From Parashewanella curva (GTDB lineage Bacteria; Pseudomonadota; Gammaproteobacteria; Enterobacterales; Shewanellaceae), in contig NZ_ML014760.1 in the NCBI RefSeq assembly GCF_003675895.1, positions 30,945-94,944 of the forward strand: a DNA stretch of 64,000 bases, read 5' to 3'. The notes beneath the pieces are model-generated. The model had not been told where the DNA came from. It saw only the letters and a program-made list of their open reading frames with translations, and ran no database searches. Within the stretch, counting starts at the first letter, position 1. Each line of letters starts with the position of its first letter. A program made the position numbers and the translations under genes. Shown here piece by piece: positions 33,247-43,691 of this stretch.

Positions 33247-34881
33247 ATGGAATCTCAACGCAATATATTGCTAATTGGTCTGCTGCTTGTGAGCTTCTTA
33301 CTGTGGCAACAGTGGCAAGTGGATAAAAACCCACAACCCACACAAACCGCACAGCAAACCCAAACCACTGGCAATGCTATTAATCATGCTGGTACTTCTG
33401 ATGTACCTGAAGCGGAGCATTCCGTACCGACTTCAGTTACAGCTTCAACACAATTAATTGAAGTAACCACAGATCAACTTAATGTCAAAATTAATCCTGT
33501 TGGTGGTGACATCGTTTATGCCGCTTTGGTATCTCATAAACTTGAGCAAGGTAAAGACGAACCATTTGTTATTTTGCATCAAAACCGAACCTTTACTTAC
33601 ATTGCCCAAAGCGGTTTGATTGGTAAAGGTGGTATTGATAGCGTAAATGGTCGCGCAACATTTAGCAGCGGCAAACCAAGCTATCAGCTCGAAAATGGTG
33701 AAGATACCCTTAAAGTACCATTGACTTATGTAGCAGAAAACGGCGTAAAGTACGTAAAAACCTTTACCTTTACCCGTGGCAAATTTAACGTTGGTGTGAG
33801 CTATGACATCAACAACACTTCAAGCCAAGCGCTACAAGTTCAGATGTACGGTCAACTAAAAGAAAGCATTCAAGATCATGAAACTAGCATGATGATGCCA
33901 ACTTATCGTGGCCCTGCATTCTCAACCCAAGATACACGCTACGAAAAATATAAGTTTGATGAGCTTGTTAAAAACCCACTTAAAGAACACACCTTAGGTG
34001 GTTGGGTTGCAATGTTGCAACACTACTTTGTTTCAGCTTGGGTTCCGCCTGCTGGTGACAAAAATAGCATTTATACCAGCACCAGTGCCGGTGGCCTAGC
34101 CAATATCGGTTTCCGTGGTGCGGTATACGACGTTCAGCCTGGTGCTTCTCAAAGCATTAAATCTGAGTTTTATGTTGGGCCTAAAGATCAAGAAGCCCTA
34201 TCCGCGCTTTCACCAACCTTAAACCTTGTGGTGGATTACGGTTTCCTATGGTGGCTGGCTCTACCTATCCACTGGTTATTGATGTTCTTCCAATCGGTTG
34301 TGGGTAACTGGGGCGTTGCGATTATTTTGATCACCTTAGTGGTTCGTGGTGGTTTATACCCGCTCACCAAAAAGCAATATACTTCAATGGCTAAGATGCG
34401 TGACTTACAACCTAAGTTACAATCATTGAAAGAACGCTTTGGTGATGACCGTCAAAAGATGGGTCAGGCAATGATGGAATTGTACAAGAAAGAAAAAGTA
34501 AACCCTATGGGTGGCTGTTTACCTATCCTGCTGCAAATGCCAATCTTCATCGCACTTTACTGGGTGTTGATTGAAAGTTACGAATTGCGCCATGCACCAT
34601 TCATGCTGTGGATCACCGACTTATCGGTTAAAGATCCATACTATGTATTGCCTGTATTAATGGGGGCAACCATGTGGCTAATGCAAAAAATGCAGCCTAT
34701 GTCGCCACAAATGGACCCAATGCAGCAAAAAATGATCCAGTACATGCCACTTATCTTTATGGTGTTCTTCTTATGGATGCCTTCAGGGATCGTACTTTAC
34801 TGGGTAGTGGGTAACTTAGTTGCTATCACTCAGCAAAAAATCATTTACGCTAAGCTGGCTAAAAAAGCTGAAAATAAGTAA
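33247..34881 (+). CDS. yidC: Membrane protein insertase YidC
   Basis: YidC inserts and folds inner-membrane proteins, alone or with SecYEG. The 544-residue product has an N-terminal anchor ([19 protein letters not shown]), a large periplasmic beta domain (about residues 50-340) and the conserved five-helix core with the hydrophilic groove. Visible family stretches are [42 protein letters not shown] and [16 protein letters not shown]. The length fits gammaproteobacterial YidC. Confidence 0.97.
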   Translation: MESQRNILLIGLLLVSFLLWQQWQVDKNPQPTQTAQQTQTTGNAINHAGTSDVPEAEHSVPTSVTASTQLIEVTTDQLNVKINPVGGDIVYAALVSHKLEQGKDEPFVILHQNRTFTYIAQSGLIGKGGIDSVNGRATFSSGKPSYQLENGEDTLKVPLTYVAENGVKYVKTFTFTRGKFNVGVSYDINNTSSQALQVQMYGQLKESIQDHETSMMMPTYRGPAFSTQDTRYEKYKFDELVKNPLKEHTLGGWVAMLQHYFVSAWVPPAGDKNSIYTSTSAGGLANIGFRGAVYDVQPGASQSIKSEFYVGPKDQEALSALSPTLNLVVDYGFLWWLALPIHWLLMFFQSVVGNWGVAIILITLVVRGGLYPLTKKQYTSMAKMRDLQPKLQSLKERFGDDRQKMGQAMMELYKKEKVNPMGGCLPILLQMPIFIALYWVLIESYELRHAPFMLWITDLSVKDPYYVLPVLMGATMWLMQKMQPMSPQMDPMQQKMIQYMPLIFMVFFLWMPSGIVLYWVVGNLVAITQQKIIYAKLAKKAENK

Positions 34882-34910
34882 TAAAATCAGCATTAGCTAA
34901 GTGATAATAT

Positions 34911-34934
34911 AAAGGCGGCTATTAGTCGCCTTTT
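34911..34934 (+). terminator. Terminator after yidC
   Basis: AAAGGCGGCT (34911-34920) pairs with AGTCGCCTTT (34925-34934), one G-T wobble, 4-base loop, and is followed by TTTT. It ends the rpmH-rnpA-yidD-yidC operon 29 bases after yidC. A second AT-only stem (TTATTAATAC with GTATTAATAA, 34935-34970) follows directly. Confidence 0.85.
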
Positions 34935-34983
34935 TTATTAATACTATTTCCATTCAAGTGGTATTAATAAAAATAATATTGAT

Positions 34984-35057
34984 GATAGTGATAATTCGAT
35001 AAGACAACCGTCCGTTACAGGATGTACGCTTCTGTTGTCGTTCGTATTATCGCTATC
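34984..35057. repeat. Short inverted-repeat element, 74 bp, related to the 18197 element
   Basis: Arms of about 24 bases (GATAGTGATAATTCG and on, against its near-complement ending ATTATCGCTATC) are imperfect inverted repeats. The interior 35005-35028 (CAACCGTCCGTTACAGGATG and TACG) matches 18216-18240 at all but three positions. It lies between the yidC terminator and mnmE, just upstream of the mnmE start. Confidence 0.6.
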
Positions 35058-35092
35058 TTGCATTCCACATAGACAAATCACAGGAAAGTACC

Positions 35093-36460
35093 GTGACCAC
35101 AGATACCATTGTTGCCCAAGCTACCGCACCCGGTCGTGGAGGGGTTGGCATAATTCGAGTTTCAGGCCCATTAGCTGAGCAAGTTGCTCTATCTGTATTA
35201 GGTCATGTTCCTAAAGTGCGTTACGCTGATTATTGTGATTTTAAACAACAAAACCATAGCGTAATTGATCAAGGTATCGCGTTATTTTTCAAAGGTCCCA
35301 ACTCCTTTACCGGTGAAGATGTGCTTGAACTTCAAGGTCACGGCGGTCAAGTTGTGCTAGATATGTTGATCAAACGCGTGTTAGAAACCCAGGGCGTACG
35401 CACCGCCAAACCGGGTGAGTTCAGTGAACAAGCCTTTATGAATGACAAACTGGATTTAGCCCAAGCCGAAGCCATAGCCGATCTCATTGATGCCTCAAGT
35501 GAACAAGCCGCTAAAAGTGCCCTACACTCTCTGCAAGGTGAATTTTCTAATCACATTCACCGGCTGGTGGACGATGTCACTAACTTACGTTTATATGTCG
35601 AAGCCGCCATTGATTTTCCCGATGAAGAAGTGGACTTTTTAAGTGACGGTAAAATTGCCAACAAGCTTAACCAAATCATTGATAGTTTAAGCAGCGTAAA
35701 ATCCAGTGCTCAACAAGGGGCTATTATGCGTGAAGGCATGAAAGTCGTCATTGCAGGTCGCCCTAACGCAGGTAAATCATCATTATTGAATGCGTTAGCA
35801 GGTAAAGAATCAGCCATTGTGACAGACATTGCAGGTACGACTCGCGATGTACTGCGTGAACACGTACATTTAGATGGCATGCCACTACACATCATTGATA
35901 CAGCAGGTCTTCGTGATACTCAAGATGCGGTTGAAAAAATCGGGATTGAGCGCGCATGGGAAGAAATCGACCGCGCCGATCGTGTGTTATTCATGGTCGA
36001 TGGTACTACCACAGATTCGGTCGATCCTCACGATATTTGGCCAGATTTTATCGATCGCTTACCTAAAAACCTTGGTATCACCGTCATTCGCAATAAAGCG
36101 GATATTACTGAAGAGACTCTTGGCGCTCACGATAACGAATCCAAAGATCATCCTGTATTTGGTATTTCAGCTAAAACAGGTGAAGGAGTCGATAGCCTAA
36201 AAGAGCATTTAAAAACCTTGATGGGTTATCAAAGTAATCTTGAAGGTGGCTTTATTGCCCGTCGTCGTCATTTAGAAGCTTTGGATCTGGCAACACAGCA
36301 TTTACTGCAAGGTAAAGAGCAACTTGATGTTTATATGGCGGGTGAACTCTTGGCTGAAGAGCTAAGAATGACCCAAATGGCACTGTCTGAAATCACCGGA
36401 GAATTTACCTCAGATGATCTTTTAGGCAAAATTTTCTCGTCCTTCTGTATTGGTAAATAG
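35093..36460 (+). CDS. mnmE: tRNA uridine-5-carboxymethylaminomethyl modification GTPase MnmE
   Basis: MnmE is a GTPase that works with MnmG to make the cmnm5U34 modification of tRNA wobble uridines. The 455-residue product starts with GTG ([24 protein letters not shown]), preceded by AGGAAAG. The N-terminal folate-binding domain is followed by the GTPase domain inside the helical domain (Walker [34 protein letters not shown]) and the required C-terminal FCIGK with its catalytic-site Cys. The 3' end of mnmE is a known island attachment site in other bacteria (SGI1), and a truncated recombinase follows here. Confidence 0.97.
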   Translation: MTTDTIVAQATAPGRGGVGIIRVSGPLAEQVALSVLGHVPKVRYADYCDFKQQNHSVIDQGIALFFKGPNSFTGEDVLELQGHGGQVVLDMLIKRVLETQGVRTAKPGEFSEQAFMNDKLDLAQAEAIADLIDASSEQAAKSALHSLQGEFSNHIHRLVDDVTNLRLYVEAAIDFPDEEVDFLSDGKIANKLNQIIDSLSSVKSSAQQGAIMREGMKVVIAGRPNAGKSSLLNALAGKESAIVTDIAGTTRDVLREHVHLDGMPLHIIDTAGLRDTQDAVEKIGIERAWEEIDRADRVLFMVDGTTTDSVDPHDIWPDFIDRLPKNLGITVIRNKADITEETLGAHDNESKDHPVFGISAKTGEGVDSLKEHLKTLMGYQSNLEGGFIARRRHLEALDLATQHLLQGKEQLDVYMAGELLAEELRMTQMALSEITGEFTSDDLLGKIFSSFCIGK

Positions 36461-36563
36461 ATAGGTAAAACAAAGAAAAAAAAGAACTAAACAAAGTTAA
36501 AATATCTAATATAACCATATAGTTAATGTGTTACTGATATTTCTTTAGTTTCCTTTCTTTGCT

Positions 36564-36623
36564 AAAAGTGTTCCACCAATGCCCCACCAACTGCAACTGG
36601 TGGAGCATTGGTGGAACACTTTT
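36564..36623. repeat. Long near-perfect hairpin between mnmE and the recombinase remnant
   Basis: Two 26-base arms (36564-36589 and 36598-36623) are complementary except for one base, with an 8-base loop. The arm begins AAAAGTGTTCCACCAATGC. It lies 20 bases before the recombinase start and 103 bases after mnmE. It may serve as terminator, as recombinase binding site, or as the att site of the lost element. The remaining 36461-36563 stretch is AT-rich without other features. Confidence 0.7.
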
Positions 36624-36643
36624 CGTAACATGAGGAAAAAACT

Positions 36644-37579
36644 ATGAAACTTGCCATCGAACGTAAATCAGCAGATAGCCAAGGACGGCAAAAGCAGTTT
36701 CTCACCAGAAACTATGGAACAACCACGGATCACACAGGAAAGCGCATCCAAAGAAGAAAACGCCAATCCTTAGACTTATACGTATACCAACCCCCTAAAG
36801 ACAAAAGCCAACGAGATCATAACCGCAAAGCCTTAGAGCTTGCCGAAAAGATCAGGGCGAGAGCCCTTGTCGAGCTAGCTCAAAATAAAAAAGATTTTGA
36901 AAATGAGGATAGGCTACAGCAAAGCTTTTATGCTTATATGCAAAGAGTTATAGATGAAAAGGAAAAAACAGGCAGTATTTCCAATCACTCAATCTGGGTA
37001 TCTTCACTGATTCACCTTAAACGATACACTAAAGCCATTGACCGAACTTTTGAAGAAATGAATGTGTGCCTACTCAGCGGCTTTCGTGATTACCTCTGCA
37101 ATGTTGCCACCACCAAATCCAATAAGTTACTTTCTAAAAATACAGCATCCAGTTATTTCAATAAAGTCAGAGCCACCCTATCCCAAGCGTATCGTTTTGG
37201 AATAATCAAACAAAACCCTATACACCAAATAAAAAGCATCAAGCCAGATCAAAATAAACGAAACTATCTGTTTGAGTCAGAAATAAAAGCCATCTCTCAA
37301 GCAGAGTGTAGGTACGATGTATTAAAACGAGCCTTTCTATTTAGCTGCATGACTGGAATAAGATGGAGTGATATACAAAAACTTACTTGGAAAGACATTC
37401 AACAAAGTGACGGAGATCATAGGGCGATTTTCAGTCATCAGAAAACGGCATATCAACAATACCTTGATCTTCCTATAGATGCTTTAACACTAATGGGTGA
37501 ACCACAAACACCAAAAGAACGTGTTTTTAAGGGACTCAAAAGGCAAAGAGCCAAGCTTAGAATATCGTTATTACATTAG
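36644..37579 (+). pseudogene. Truncated tyrosine recombinase/integrase
   Basis: Residues 1-300 of this 311-codon frame look like a phage-type tyrosine recombinase with a SAM-like core-binding domain (about 85-205, RLQQSFYAYMQRVIDEKEK and NTASSYFNKVRATLSQAYRFG). The catalytic domain begins with FLFSCMTGIRWSDIQKLTW, whose Arg is the first active-site residue, and HQKTAYQQYLDLP near the beta-hairpin Lys. The frame then ends where an ISAs1-type transposase fragment begins, so the HxxR, His/Trp and Tyr nucleophile are missing. The enzyme should be inactive. It resembles integrases common in Bacteroidetes. It probably marks an island once inserted after mnmE. Confidence 0.8.
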
Positions 37580-37888
37580 TTCAGCAGAGCTGACAGAAGA
37601 AAAGTTCTCCGAAGCTGTTCGAGCACATTGGGCTGTTGAGAATAGTCTGCACTGGGTACTTGACCTCAGTATGAATGAAGACAGATCCCAAATATACAAA
37701 GACAACGGTGCCGAGAACTGGGGAATATTGAGGCAAACTTCTTTAAATATGTTGAGAAAAGAAAAAACAAAAATAAGCATCCCAACAAAAAGAAAGCGAG
37801 CTTGGATGAAAACAGATTATCTCGAAAAGGTTTTAAAGGCTGGGCTAACTGTAGCGGACGAAATTTAAACACTCGCGCGGTTGCCCTA
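37550..37888 (+). mobile_element. ISAs1-family insertion sequence remnant (right end)
   Basis: From about 37557 the frame that ends at 37868 encodes SLEYRYYISSAELTEEKFSE, then VRAHWAVENSLHWVLDLSMNED and a C-terminus typical of ISAs1/H-repeat transposases; it is only about 100 residues of a normal 370. The final bases 37870-37888 (ACTCGCGCGGTTGCCCTA) look like the IS right inverted repeat (AGGGCAACCGCGCG). No left end or N-terminal half is present, so a deletion joined the recombinase gene to the IS. Confidence 0.78.
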
Positions 37889-37902
37889 GGCTAACCAATA
37901 TC

Positions 37903-38709
37903 TCATTTGGGTATTCTATTACTCATCGCAGCTTTTAGTGCTTTTTCAGTATCTGTAAGCCCACATTTAAATTTATAACCAAGGATCTCAGCATCAGGCT
38001 TTAATCTGTTCCCTATTTTTATCACTCTCCAACATTCATGCCCTTCATTAACAATTCTATTTGGATCAACCACAGAGTGAATAAGCCTTTTATCTTCAAA
38101 TTTTTCTGCTTTGGGAACCCATGCCGATTCCATTGACGGTGTCATCTCACTTAACGTACCTAGCTGTGTTTGTGTCTCAGCATAGTGGCCAGCGGCCAAT
38201 GACAGTTCTGCTACCTGCTTTCTTTGTAAATAAGATCTTGTCGCCGATTTTATACTCTCTATTGATGGTATTGACGGCGTTACTTTTGAAGATGTCCCAA
38301 GAGTTATCTTGTTGACCACTTTTTGATTATTTTTGGAGTCTGTAGGGGGTTGCGAAACAGGTTTAGATGAAACCACCTTTTCTTTTACGGTTAACGTTTC
38401 AGGTTGATGCAATGACTCAGAAGTGAGTTCTTTTTGAGTGAAGTACAAATATGAATGAACATATCGAGTATTTTTTGCTTCCGCAAGAGCCACTTTTTGA
38501 GGTTGAATAGCGACAATATTCACATTGAGAACGAAAACAAAAAGACTATTTAATGTCAGAGCTAGCGCAATATACTTAATATTTAATAAGGGTTGTGATT
38601 CGCGAGTCGTTATAGGTTCTTCAACAGCAGACCCCTTTATCGCCTTAAAATTGATATAATCCGAAGTGTATTCACCTCCACAAATACTTCCTTGTTTCTT
38701 ATCATCCAT
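37903..38709 (-). CDS. Orphan single-pass membrane protein
   Basis: I do not recognise this 268-residue protein. A hydrophilic N-terminus is followed by one transmembrane segment (YIALALTLNSLFVFVLNVNIV, about residues 46-67), then a Ser/Thr/Lys/Pro-rich linker (100-150) and a compact C-terminal domain with NEGHECWRVIKIGNRLKPDA and YKFKCGLTDTEKAL, whose two Cys could pair outside the membrane. The topology suggests a cytoplasmic N-terminus with a periplasmic C-terminal domain. It starts opposite no gene and ends 14 bases from the IS remnant, so it may belong to the accessory segment between mnmE and mioC. Confidence 0.6.
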   Translation of the reverse strand: MDDKKQGSICGGEYTSDYINFKAIKGSAVEEPITTRESQPLLNIKYIALALTLNSLFVFVLNVNIVAIQPQKVALAEAKNTRYVHSYLYFTQKELTSESLHQPETLTVKEKVVSSKPVSQPPTDSKNNQKVVNKITLGTSSKVTPSIPSIESIKSATRSYLQRKQVAELSLAAGHYAETQTQLGTLSEMTPSMESAWVPKAEKFEDKRLIHSVVDPNRIVNEGHECWRVIKIGNRLKPDAEILGYKFKCGLTDTEKALKAAMSNRIPK

Positions 38710-38814
38710 TCTACTTCAACATCCAATTTACACACACTCATTTACCATGAGTTAATAGACTCCAATTGGAAAAATAAGTTCTAAAAACAGAGAATTACTC
38801 TCAACACAATAATG

Positions 38815-39219
38815 TTATGTCGATTTTATAAAATTAAGATTATTGCCATAAATTCGATAGCGATCTTTTTGCCGATAACCACCACTGCCAACACTTTGTA
38901 TGGTTACTTGGATCACAGCTTGTGAATTGGATTGTTCAATGATATCTACCGCTATTACCACCCCATCTCGTGGTTGGATCAAGCCAGTTGTAAAATTATC
39001 AAACGGAAAGTTAGGCTCGGCAACACCATACAAACACACGCTATAACTACCAATGCTGGCAGCTTCATATTGAGGAACATCAACCACAATATGTTGACCA
39101 GAGGTTAAATTTAGAACTTTATGGAAGGATGAGTTGATAGCTAAAGGCTTATCTTTCATTGGATTAGCCTGACAGCCCACCAAGGCCAAAACCATCAATG
39201 TTATGACTAAAGACTTCAT
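38815..39219 (-). CDS. Putative outer-membrane or periplasmic lipoprotein
   Basis: The 134-residue product has a lipoprotein signal peptide, MKSLVITLMVLALVGCQANP, with a clear lipobox (LVGC) and Cys16 as the lipidated residue. The mature part is beta-rich (HIVVDVPQYEAAS, GYRQKDRYRIYG) without a family I recognise. I chose Met 39219, 12 codons into the longer frame, because it gives a normal signal peptide. It is divergent from mioC, with 115 bases between the starts. Confidence 0.65.
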   Translation of the reverse strand: MKSLVITLMVLALVGCQANPMKDKPLAINSSFHKVLNLTSGQHIVVDVPQYEAASIGSYSVCLYGVAEPNFPFDNFTTGLIQPRDGVVIAVDIIEQSNSQAVIQVTIQSVGSGGYRQKDRYRIYGNNLNFIKST

Positions 39220-39334
39220 ACTCGACTCATAAATTATGAAGAATATTTCATTCACTGTATCTCATATCTAATATCGAATTACATAAGTTTTCAATGCTAA
39301 GATGCAGTTAGATAACACTTGTAGGTAAAATTAA

Positions 39335-39772
39335 ATGGCAAAAATAGAAGTAATTGTTGGTACAACAATGGGCGGTGCTGAGTATGTTTCAGATGAGTTA
39401 ATCGCATTATTAGAACAACATGATGTCACTCAACATCTAGAACCTAACCTTGATGAGATCCCTCATCATGGCATCTGGTTGGTAGTATCTTCAACTCACG
39501 GTGCTGGTGAGTTACCCGACAATATCCAACCTTTCGCACAACAGTTAATGGATCAATCACCTGATCTAAGCCAAGTAAATTTTGCGATTTGTGCCATTGG
39601 CGACTCAAGTTACGATACTTTTTGCCAAGGGCCTGAAATTTTGATCCAAGGTTTTCAACAGCTCGGTGCCACTGCTATTGTGGATAAGATCCAGATCGAT
39701 GTTTTAGACGAAAACCTGCCAGAAGATACCGCTATCAGTTGGTTAGAAAGCTGGAAAGATCAAATAGCCTAA
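39335..39772 (+). CDS. mioC: Flavodoxin-like protein MioC
   Basis: MioC is a short-chain flavodoxin that binds FMN and has been linked to biotin synthase activity in vitro. The 145-residue product has the FMN phosphate loop GTTMGGAEYVSDEL, the second loop STHGAGELPDN and a third FMN segment AICAIGDSSYDTFCQGP. It lies immediately left of oriC, as in E. coli, and its transcript would run into the origin. Confidence 0.93.
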   Translation: MAKIEVIVGTTMGGAEYVSDELIALLEQHDVTQHLEPNLDEIPHHGIWLVVSSTHGAGELPDNIQPFAQQLMDQSPDLSQVNFAICAIGDSSYDTFCQGPEILIQGFQQLGATAIVDKIQIDVLDENLPEDTAISWLESWKDQIA

Positions 39773-40260
39773 CTTTCCTGTATTTCATTTCAAGTTTCCC
39801 ACACCTTAGATCGCCTTTATTCACGAGTTATCCAGACTATGGATAACTCTGTGGGTAAACTTGGATCTAGCTCTGATCAAGCAGGAATAAGATCATCATC
39901 AAAAAGGAACATGATCGCCCCTGTGGATAACATGCAGATCTATCCCCAGCTTATTTGAGGATTGATCGCAAGCTGATCACACGATCCAGTAACACCTTAC
40001 CTATTGATATAAATACATTTTATTTCGTTATGCACATAGATCGTGTTACTTAATAATAAGTAATAATAAAAGATCTTTATATAGATCTTTATATATTATA
40101 TAGCGGATCCGTTGATCAAATTCGATTTCACTTCATCATTCACTCATTGTGGGTAACGTGATAAAATACCTCCCTTACAGACATCCTGATCGAACTGAAA
40201 AATAATTCTCATGATGTCAACGATCGTTATCGCGTATTACCGCAAATTTAAAGGTGTGAA
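39773..40260. other. Chromosomal replication origin oriC
   Basis: This 488-base non-coding interval between mioC and mnmG has the contents of an enterobacterial/Vibrio-type origin. DnaA boxes: TTATCCACA (39922-39930, minus), TTATGCACA (40028-40036, plus), TTATCCAGA (39828-39836, plus), TTATCCATA (39838-39846, minus), TTACCCACA (39850-39858 and 40148-40156, minus). There are 16 GATC sites. The AT-rich stretch 40040-40100 holds a direct repeat AGATCTTTATA (40071 and 40083), like the 13-mers of the unwinding element. The gene context mioC-oriC-mnmG is conserved. Confidence 0.93.
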
Positions 40261-42150
40261 ATGCAGTTTCATGAAGCGTTTGATGTCATCGTAGTCGGTG
40301 GTGGCCATGCTGGAACAGAAGCCGCTTTAGCGGCAGCAAGAATGGGATCGCAAACCCTATTATTGACTCATAATATTGATACTTTGGGTCAAATGTCATG
40401 CAACCCTGCCATTGGCGGTATAGGTAAAGGACATTTAGTTAAAGAGATCGATGCGCTTGGTGGTGCGATGGCCATTGCTACTGACTATGCCGGTATACAG
40501 TTTCGAACTTTAAATTCAAGTAAAGGCCCAGCAGTTAGAGCTACTCGTGCTCAGGCCGATCGAAGCTTGTATCGAGCCAAGATCCAACAAATATTACAAA
40601 ACCAACCTAATTTACGTTTATTTCAGCAATCCGCTGATGACTTAGTGATTGAAAACGATCGCGTTGTTGGGGTGGTTACCCAAATGGGATTAGCATTTCG
40701 TGCTAAAACCGTAGTGTTAACAGCAGGCACATTTTTAAGTGGCAAGATCCACATTGGGCTTGAAAACTACAGTGGTGGCCGCGCCGGCGATCCACCATCA
40801 ATCAGTCTTGCAAAACGCTTGCAAGAACTGCCAATGCGTATGGGGCGTTTAAAAACCGGAACCCCACCTCGCCTTGATGCTAATAGCTTAGACTTCTCGC
40901 AAATGGCTGAACAAAAGGGCGATGATCCTTTGCCTGTGATGTCGTTTTTAGGCAATGTAGATCAACACCCGCAGCAGATCAGTTGTCATATCACTCATAC
41001 TAATGAGCAAACCCACGACATTATTCGTGGTGGATTAGACAGAAGCCCTATGTATTCTGGCGTGATCGATGGAGTTGGACCGCGTTATTGTCCATCGATT
41101 GAAGATAAGATCATGCGCTTTGCTGACAAAGATTCTCATCAGATCTTTATTGAACCAGAAGGCTTAAATACTAATGAGATCTATCCAAATGGGATCTCAA
41201 CCAGCTTACCGTTTGATGTACAGCTAAACTTAGTGCGATCCATCAAGGGCATGGAAAATGCTCAGATCATTCGTCCGGGTTATGCCATCGAATACGATTA
41301 CTTTGATCCACGAGATCTAAAAAACTCACTAGAGACCAAATACATCGATGGTTTGTTCTTCGCTGGTCAAATCAACGGTACTACGGGTTACGAAGAAGCC
41401 GGAGCTCAAGGTTTATTAGCTGGGATGAATGCCGCTTTGCAAGTACAAGGTAAAGCGTCATGGTGTCCACGTCGTGATGAAGCGTATCTTGGTGTGCTGG
41501 TTGATGACTTATCAACCTTAGGCACTAAAGAGCCTTACCGTATGTTTACCAGCCGCGCAGAATATCGTTTGCTGCTGCGTGAAGACAATGCTGATATGCG
41601 TTTGACTGAAAAAGGCCGTGAGCTAGGTTTGGTAGATGATACCCGCTGGCAAGCCTTTAGTGACAAAAAAGAAGCGATTGAGCAAGAGCAGCAACGTTTA
41701 CGTAGCCATTGGGTACATCCAAATTCAGAGTTGGTTGATCAGTTGAATCCACATTTAAATACGCCAATTTCCCGTGAAGCCACCTTTGAGGAATTGTTGC
41801 GTCGTCCAGAAATGGATTATGACAAGCTAACTTCGATTGAAGGATTTGGTCCAGCACTAGAAGACCCGTTAGCGGCGGAACAAGTACAAATTCAAGTGAA
41901 GTATTCTGGTTACATTCAGCGTCAGCAGCAAGAAATTGAAAAACAGCAGCGTAATGAGAATACCGGTTTACCGTCAGATCTGGATTATCAAGAAGTGCCT
42001 GGATTATCTAATGAGGTGATAGGTAAGCTTAATGATGCCAAGCCAGAAACCATTGGCCAAGCGTCACGCATATCGGGAATTACCCCCGCGGCAATTTCAA
42101 TATTATTAGTACATCTGAAAAAACGTGGCCTTTTACGGAAATGCAGCTAA
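40261..42150 (+). CDS. mnmG: tRNA uridine-5-carboxymethylaminomethyl modification enzyme MnmG (GidA)
   Basis: MnmG is the FAD-dependent partner of MnmE in making cmnm5U34 in tRNA. The 629-residue product has the dinucleotide-binding motif [19 protein letters not shown] at the N-terminus, the conserved [23 protein letters not shown] and the block [14 protein letters not shown]. The C-terminal helical domain binds MnmE. It begins next to oriC and is followed by rsmG after 116 bases. Confidence 0.98.
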   Translation: MQFHEAFDVIVVGGGHAGTEAALAAARMGSQTLLLTHNIDTLGQMSCNPAIGGIGKGHLVKEIDALGGAMAIATDYAGIQFRTLNSSKGPAVRATRAQADRSLYRAKIQQILQNQPNLRLFQQSADDLVIENDRVVGVVTQMGLAFRAKTVVLTAGTFLSGKIHIGLENYSGGRAGDPPSISLAKRLQELPMRMGRLKTGTPPRLDANSLDFSQMAEQKGDDPLPVMSFLGNVDQHPQQISCHITHTNEQTHDIIRGGLDRSPMYSGVIDGVGPRYCPSIEDKIMRFADKDSHQIFIEPEGLNTNEIYPNGISTSLPFDVQLNLVRSIKGMENAQIIRPGYAIEYDYFDPRDLKNSLETKYIDGLFFAGQINGTTGYEEAGAQGLLAGMNAALQVQGKASWCPRRDEAYLGVLVDDLSTLGTKEPYRMFTSRAEYRLLLREDNADMRLTEKGRELGLVDDTRWQAFSDKKEAIEQEQQRLRSHWVHPNSELVDQLNPHLNTPISREATFEELLRRPEMDYDKLTSIEGFGPALEDPLAAEQVQIQVKYSGYIQRQQQEIEKQQRNENTGLPSDLDYQEVPGLSNEVIGKLNDAKPETIGQASRISGITPAAISILLVHLKKRGLLRKCS

Positions 42151-42266
42151 TTTTTTGTAAAAATATCGAAAAAACGCACTAAGGGAAGACGAATGTCTTC
42201 CCTTGTTGTTTGTAGAGCTTCATAATATCTGTTTACTCTTTTTAACTGGATTTGGTGAGTCTAAGC

Positions 42267-42896
42267 ATGACATCAGAGTTAAAGCAGCAATTGGCGTTAG
42301 ATCTTCAAGCGGCAAAATTAACCGTTACCGAGCAACAACAGCAGCAACTTTTAGGTTTAATTGCTATGCTTGATAAGTGGAACAAAGCTTATAACTTAAC
42401 TTCGGTGCGTGATCCTAAGCAAATGCTCACAAGGCATATTGTCGATTCGATCGTCGTCTCACCTTACTTAACCGGACAACGTTTCATTGATGTTGGTACT
42501 GGTCCAGGATTACCTGGGTTACCGTTAGCTATTTTAAATCCAGACAAAGAATTTGTATTACTTGATAGTCTTGGCAAGCGCATTCGCTTTCAAAAGCAAG
42601 TGCAGTTTGAACTTGGCATTCACAATGTCACGTCAGTGGAAAGCCGAGTAGAAGCTTATCAAGATGAACGAGGATTCGATGGGGTTTTAAGTCGAGCCTT
42701 TGCATCGATCAAAGATATGTTAAATTGGTGTCATCATTTACCGAATGAACAAGGTATTTTTTATGCCCTGAAAGGGCAATTAACCGATGATGAAATGGCA
42801 CAGATCCCTGATGGTTATCATGTCATTGACACCATAGAACTACAAGTACCTCGTTTAGATGAACAACGACATTTACTGAAGTTACAGACAAAATAG
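42267..42896 (+). CDS. rsmG: 16S rRNA (guanine(527)-N7)-methyltransferase RsmG
   Basis: RsmG (GidB) methylates G527 of 16S rRNA using S-adenosylmethionine; its loss gives low-level streptomycin resistance in other bacteria. The 209-residue product has [20 protein letters not shown] and the SAM-binding motif [16 protein letters not shown], followed by [15 protein letters not shown]. The ATG at 42267 is preceded by GGTGAG; the frame is open for five more codons upstream. It is followed 9 bases later by parA. Confidence 0.96.
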   Translation: MTSELKQQLALDLQAAKLTVTEQQQQQLLGLIAMLDKWNKAYNLTSVRDPKQMLTRHIVDSIVVSPYLTGQRFIDVGTGPGLPGLPLAILNPDKEFVLLDSLGKRIRFQKQVQFELGIHNVTSVESRVEAYQDERGFDGVLSRAFASIKDMLNWCHHLPNEQGIFYALKGQLTDDEMAQIPDGYHVIDTIELQVPRLDEQRHLLKLQTK

Positions 42897-42905
42897 GACA
42901 GGAAT

Positions 42906-43682
42906 GTGGCAAAAATTATTGCTGTAGCGAACCAAAAAGGTGGCGTAGGAAAGACAACCACTTGTGTGAATTTAGCGGCGTCATTGGCGGCCACTAAACG
43001 CAAAGTACTGTTAATCGATCTTGACCCTCAAGGCAATGCCACCATGGGTAGCGGTATCGATAAGTACGACGTGAAACGCACGGCTTATGATTTGTTGGTA
43101 GATGAAACGCCATTTAAAGAAGTTGTAGTTAATTCAAGTGGTAAGTACGATCTGATCGCCGCAAATGGTGATGTTACGGCGGCCGAAATTAAGTTAATGG
43201 AGTTTTTTGCTCGAGAGGTGCGGTTAAAAAATGCATTAGCGCCAGTTAAAGATGACTACGATTTTATTTTTATCGACTGTCCACCGTCATTGAACATGTT
43301 AACTGTTAATGCCATGTCTGCAGCCGATAGCGTATTGGTACCAATGCAGTGTGAATATTATGCGCTTGAGGGGTTAACGGCATTGATGGATACCATTAGT
43401 AAGTTAGCGGCGATGGTAAACCCGGGCTTGGGCATTGAAGGGATTTTACGCACCATGTACGATCCCCGTAATCGATTAGCTAATGATGTGTCTGATCAGT
43501 TGAAACAACACTTTGGTGATAAAGTATATCGGACTGTGATCCCAAGAAACGTGCGTTTAGCTGAAGCACCAAGTTTTGGTGCGCCAGCTATGTATTACGA
43601 CAAATCTAGTGCAGGTGCTAAAGCTTACTTAGCATTGGCAGGTGAGATCATTCGCCGTAGTGAGCAAAAAGCGACGGCTTAA
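42906..43682 (+). CDS. parA: Chromosome partitioning ATPase ParA (Soj)
   Basis: ParA is a Walker-type ATPase that moves ParB-parS complexes and segregates the origin region. The 258-residue product starts at GTG (AKIIAVANQKGGVGKTT), with the deviant Walker A motif KGGVGKTT, Walker B FIFIDCPPSLNML and the C-terminal ETAP-like APSFGAP. It lies 9 bases after rsmG and 9 bases before parB. The two exact parS sites at 13823 and 17510 complete the system. Confidence 0.97.
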   Translation: MAKIIAVANQKGGVGKTTTCVNLAASLAATKRKVLLIDLDPQGNATMGSGIDKYDVKRTAYDLLVDETPFKEVVVNSSGKYDLIAANGDVTAAEIKLMEFFAREVRLKNALAPVKDDYDFIFIDCPPSLNMLTVNAMSAADSVLVPMQCEYYALEGLTALMDTISKLAAMVNPGLGIEGILRTMYDPRNRLANDVSDQLKQHFGDKVYRTVIPRNVRLAEAPSFGAPAMYYDKSSAGAKAYLALAGEIIRRSEQKATA

Positions 43683-43691
43683 GGAAACAAA

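Noticed and set aside
36440..39330. SGI1-type attachment repeat after mnmE
   Set aside because: The mnmE 3' end resembles the known target, but I found no second copy downstream by eye, so I do not annotate att sites.
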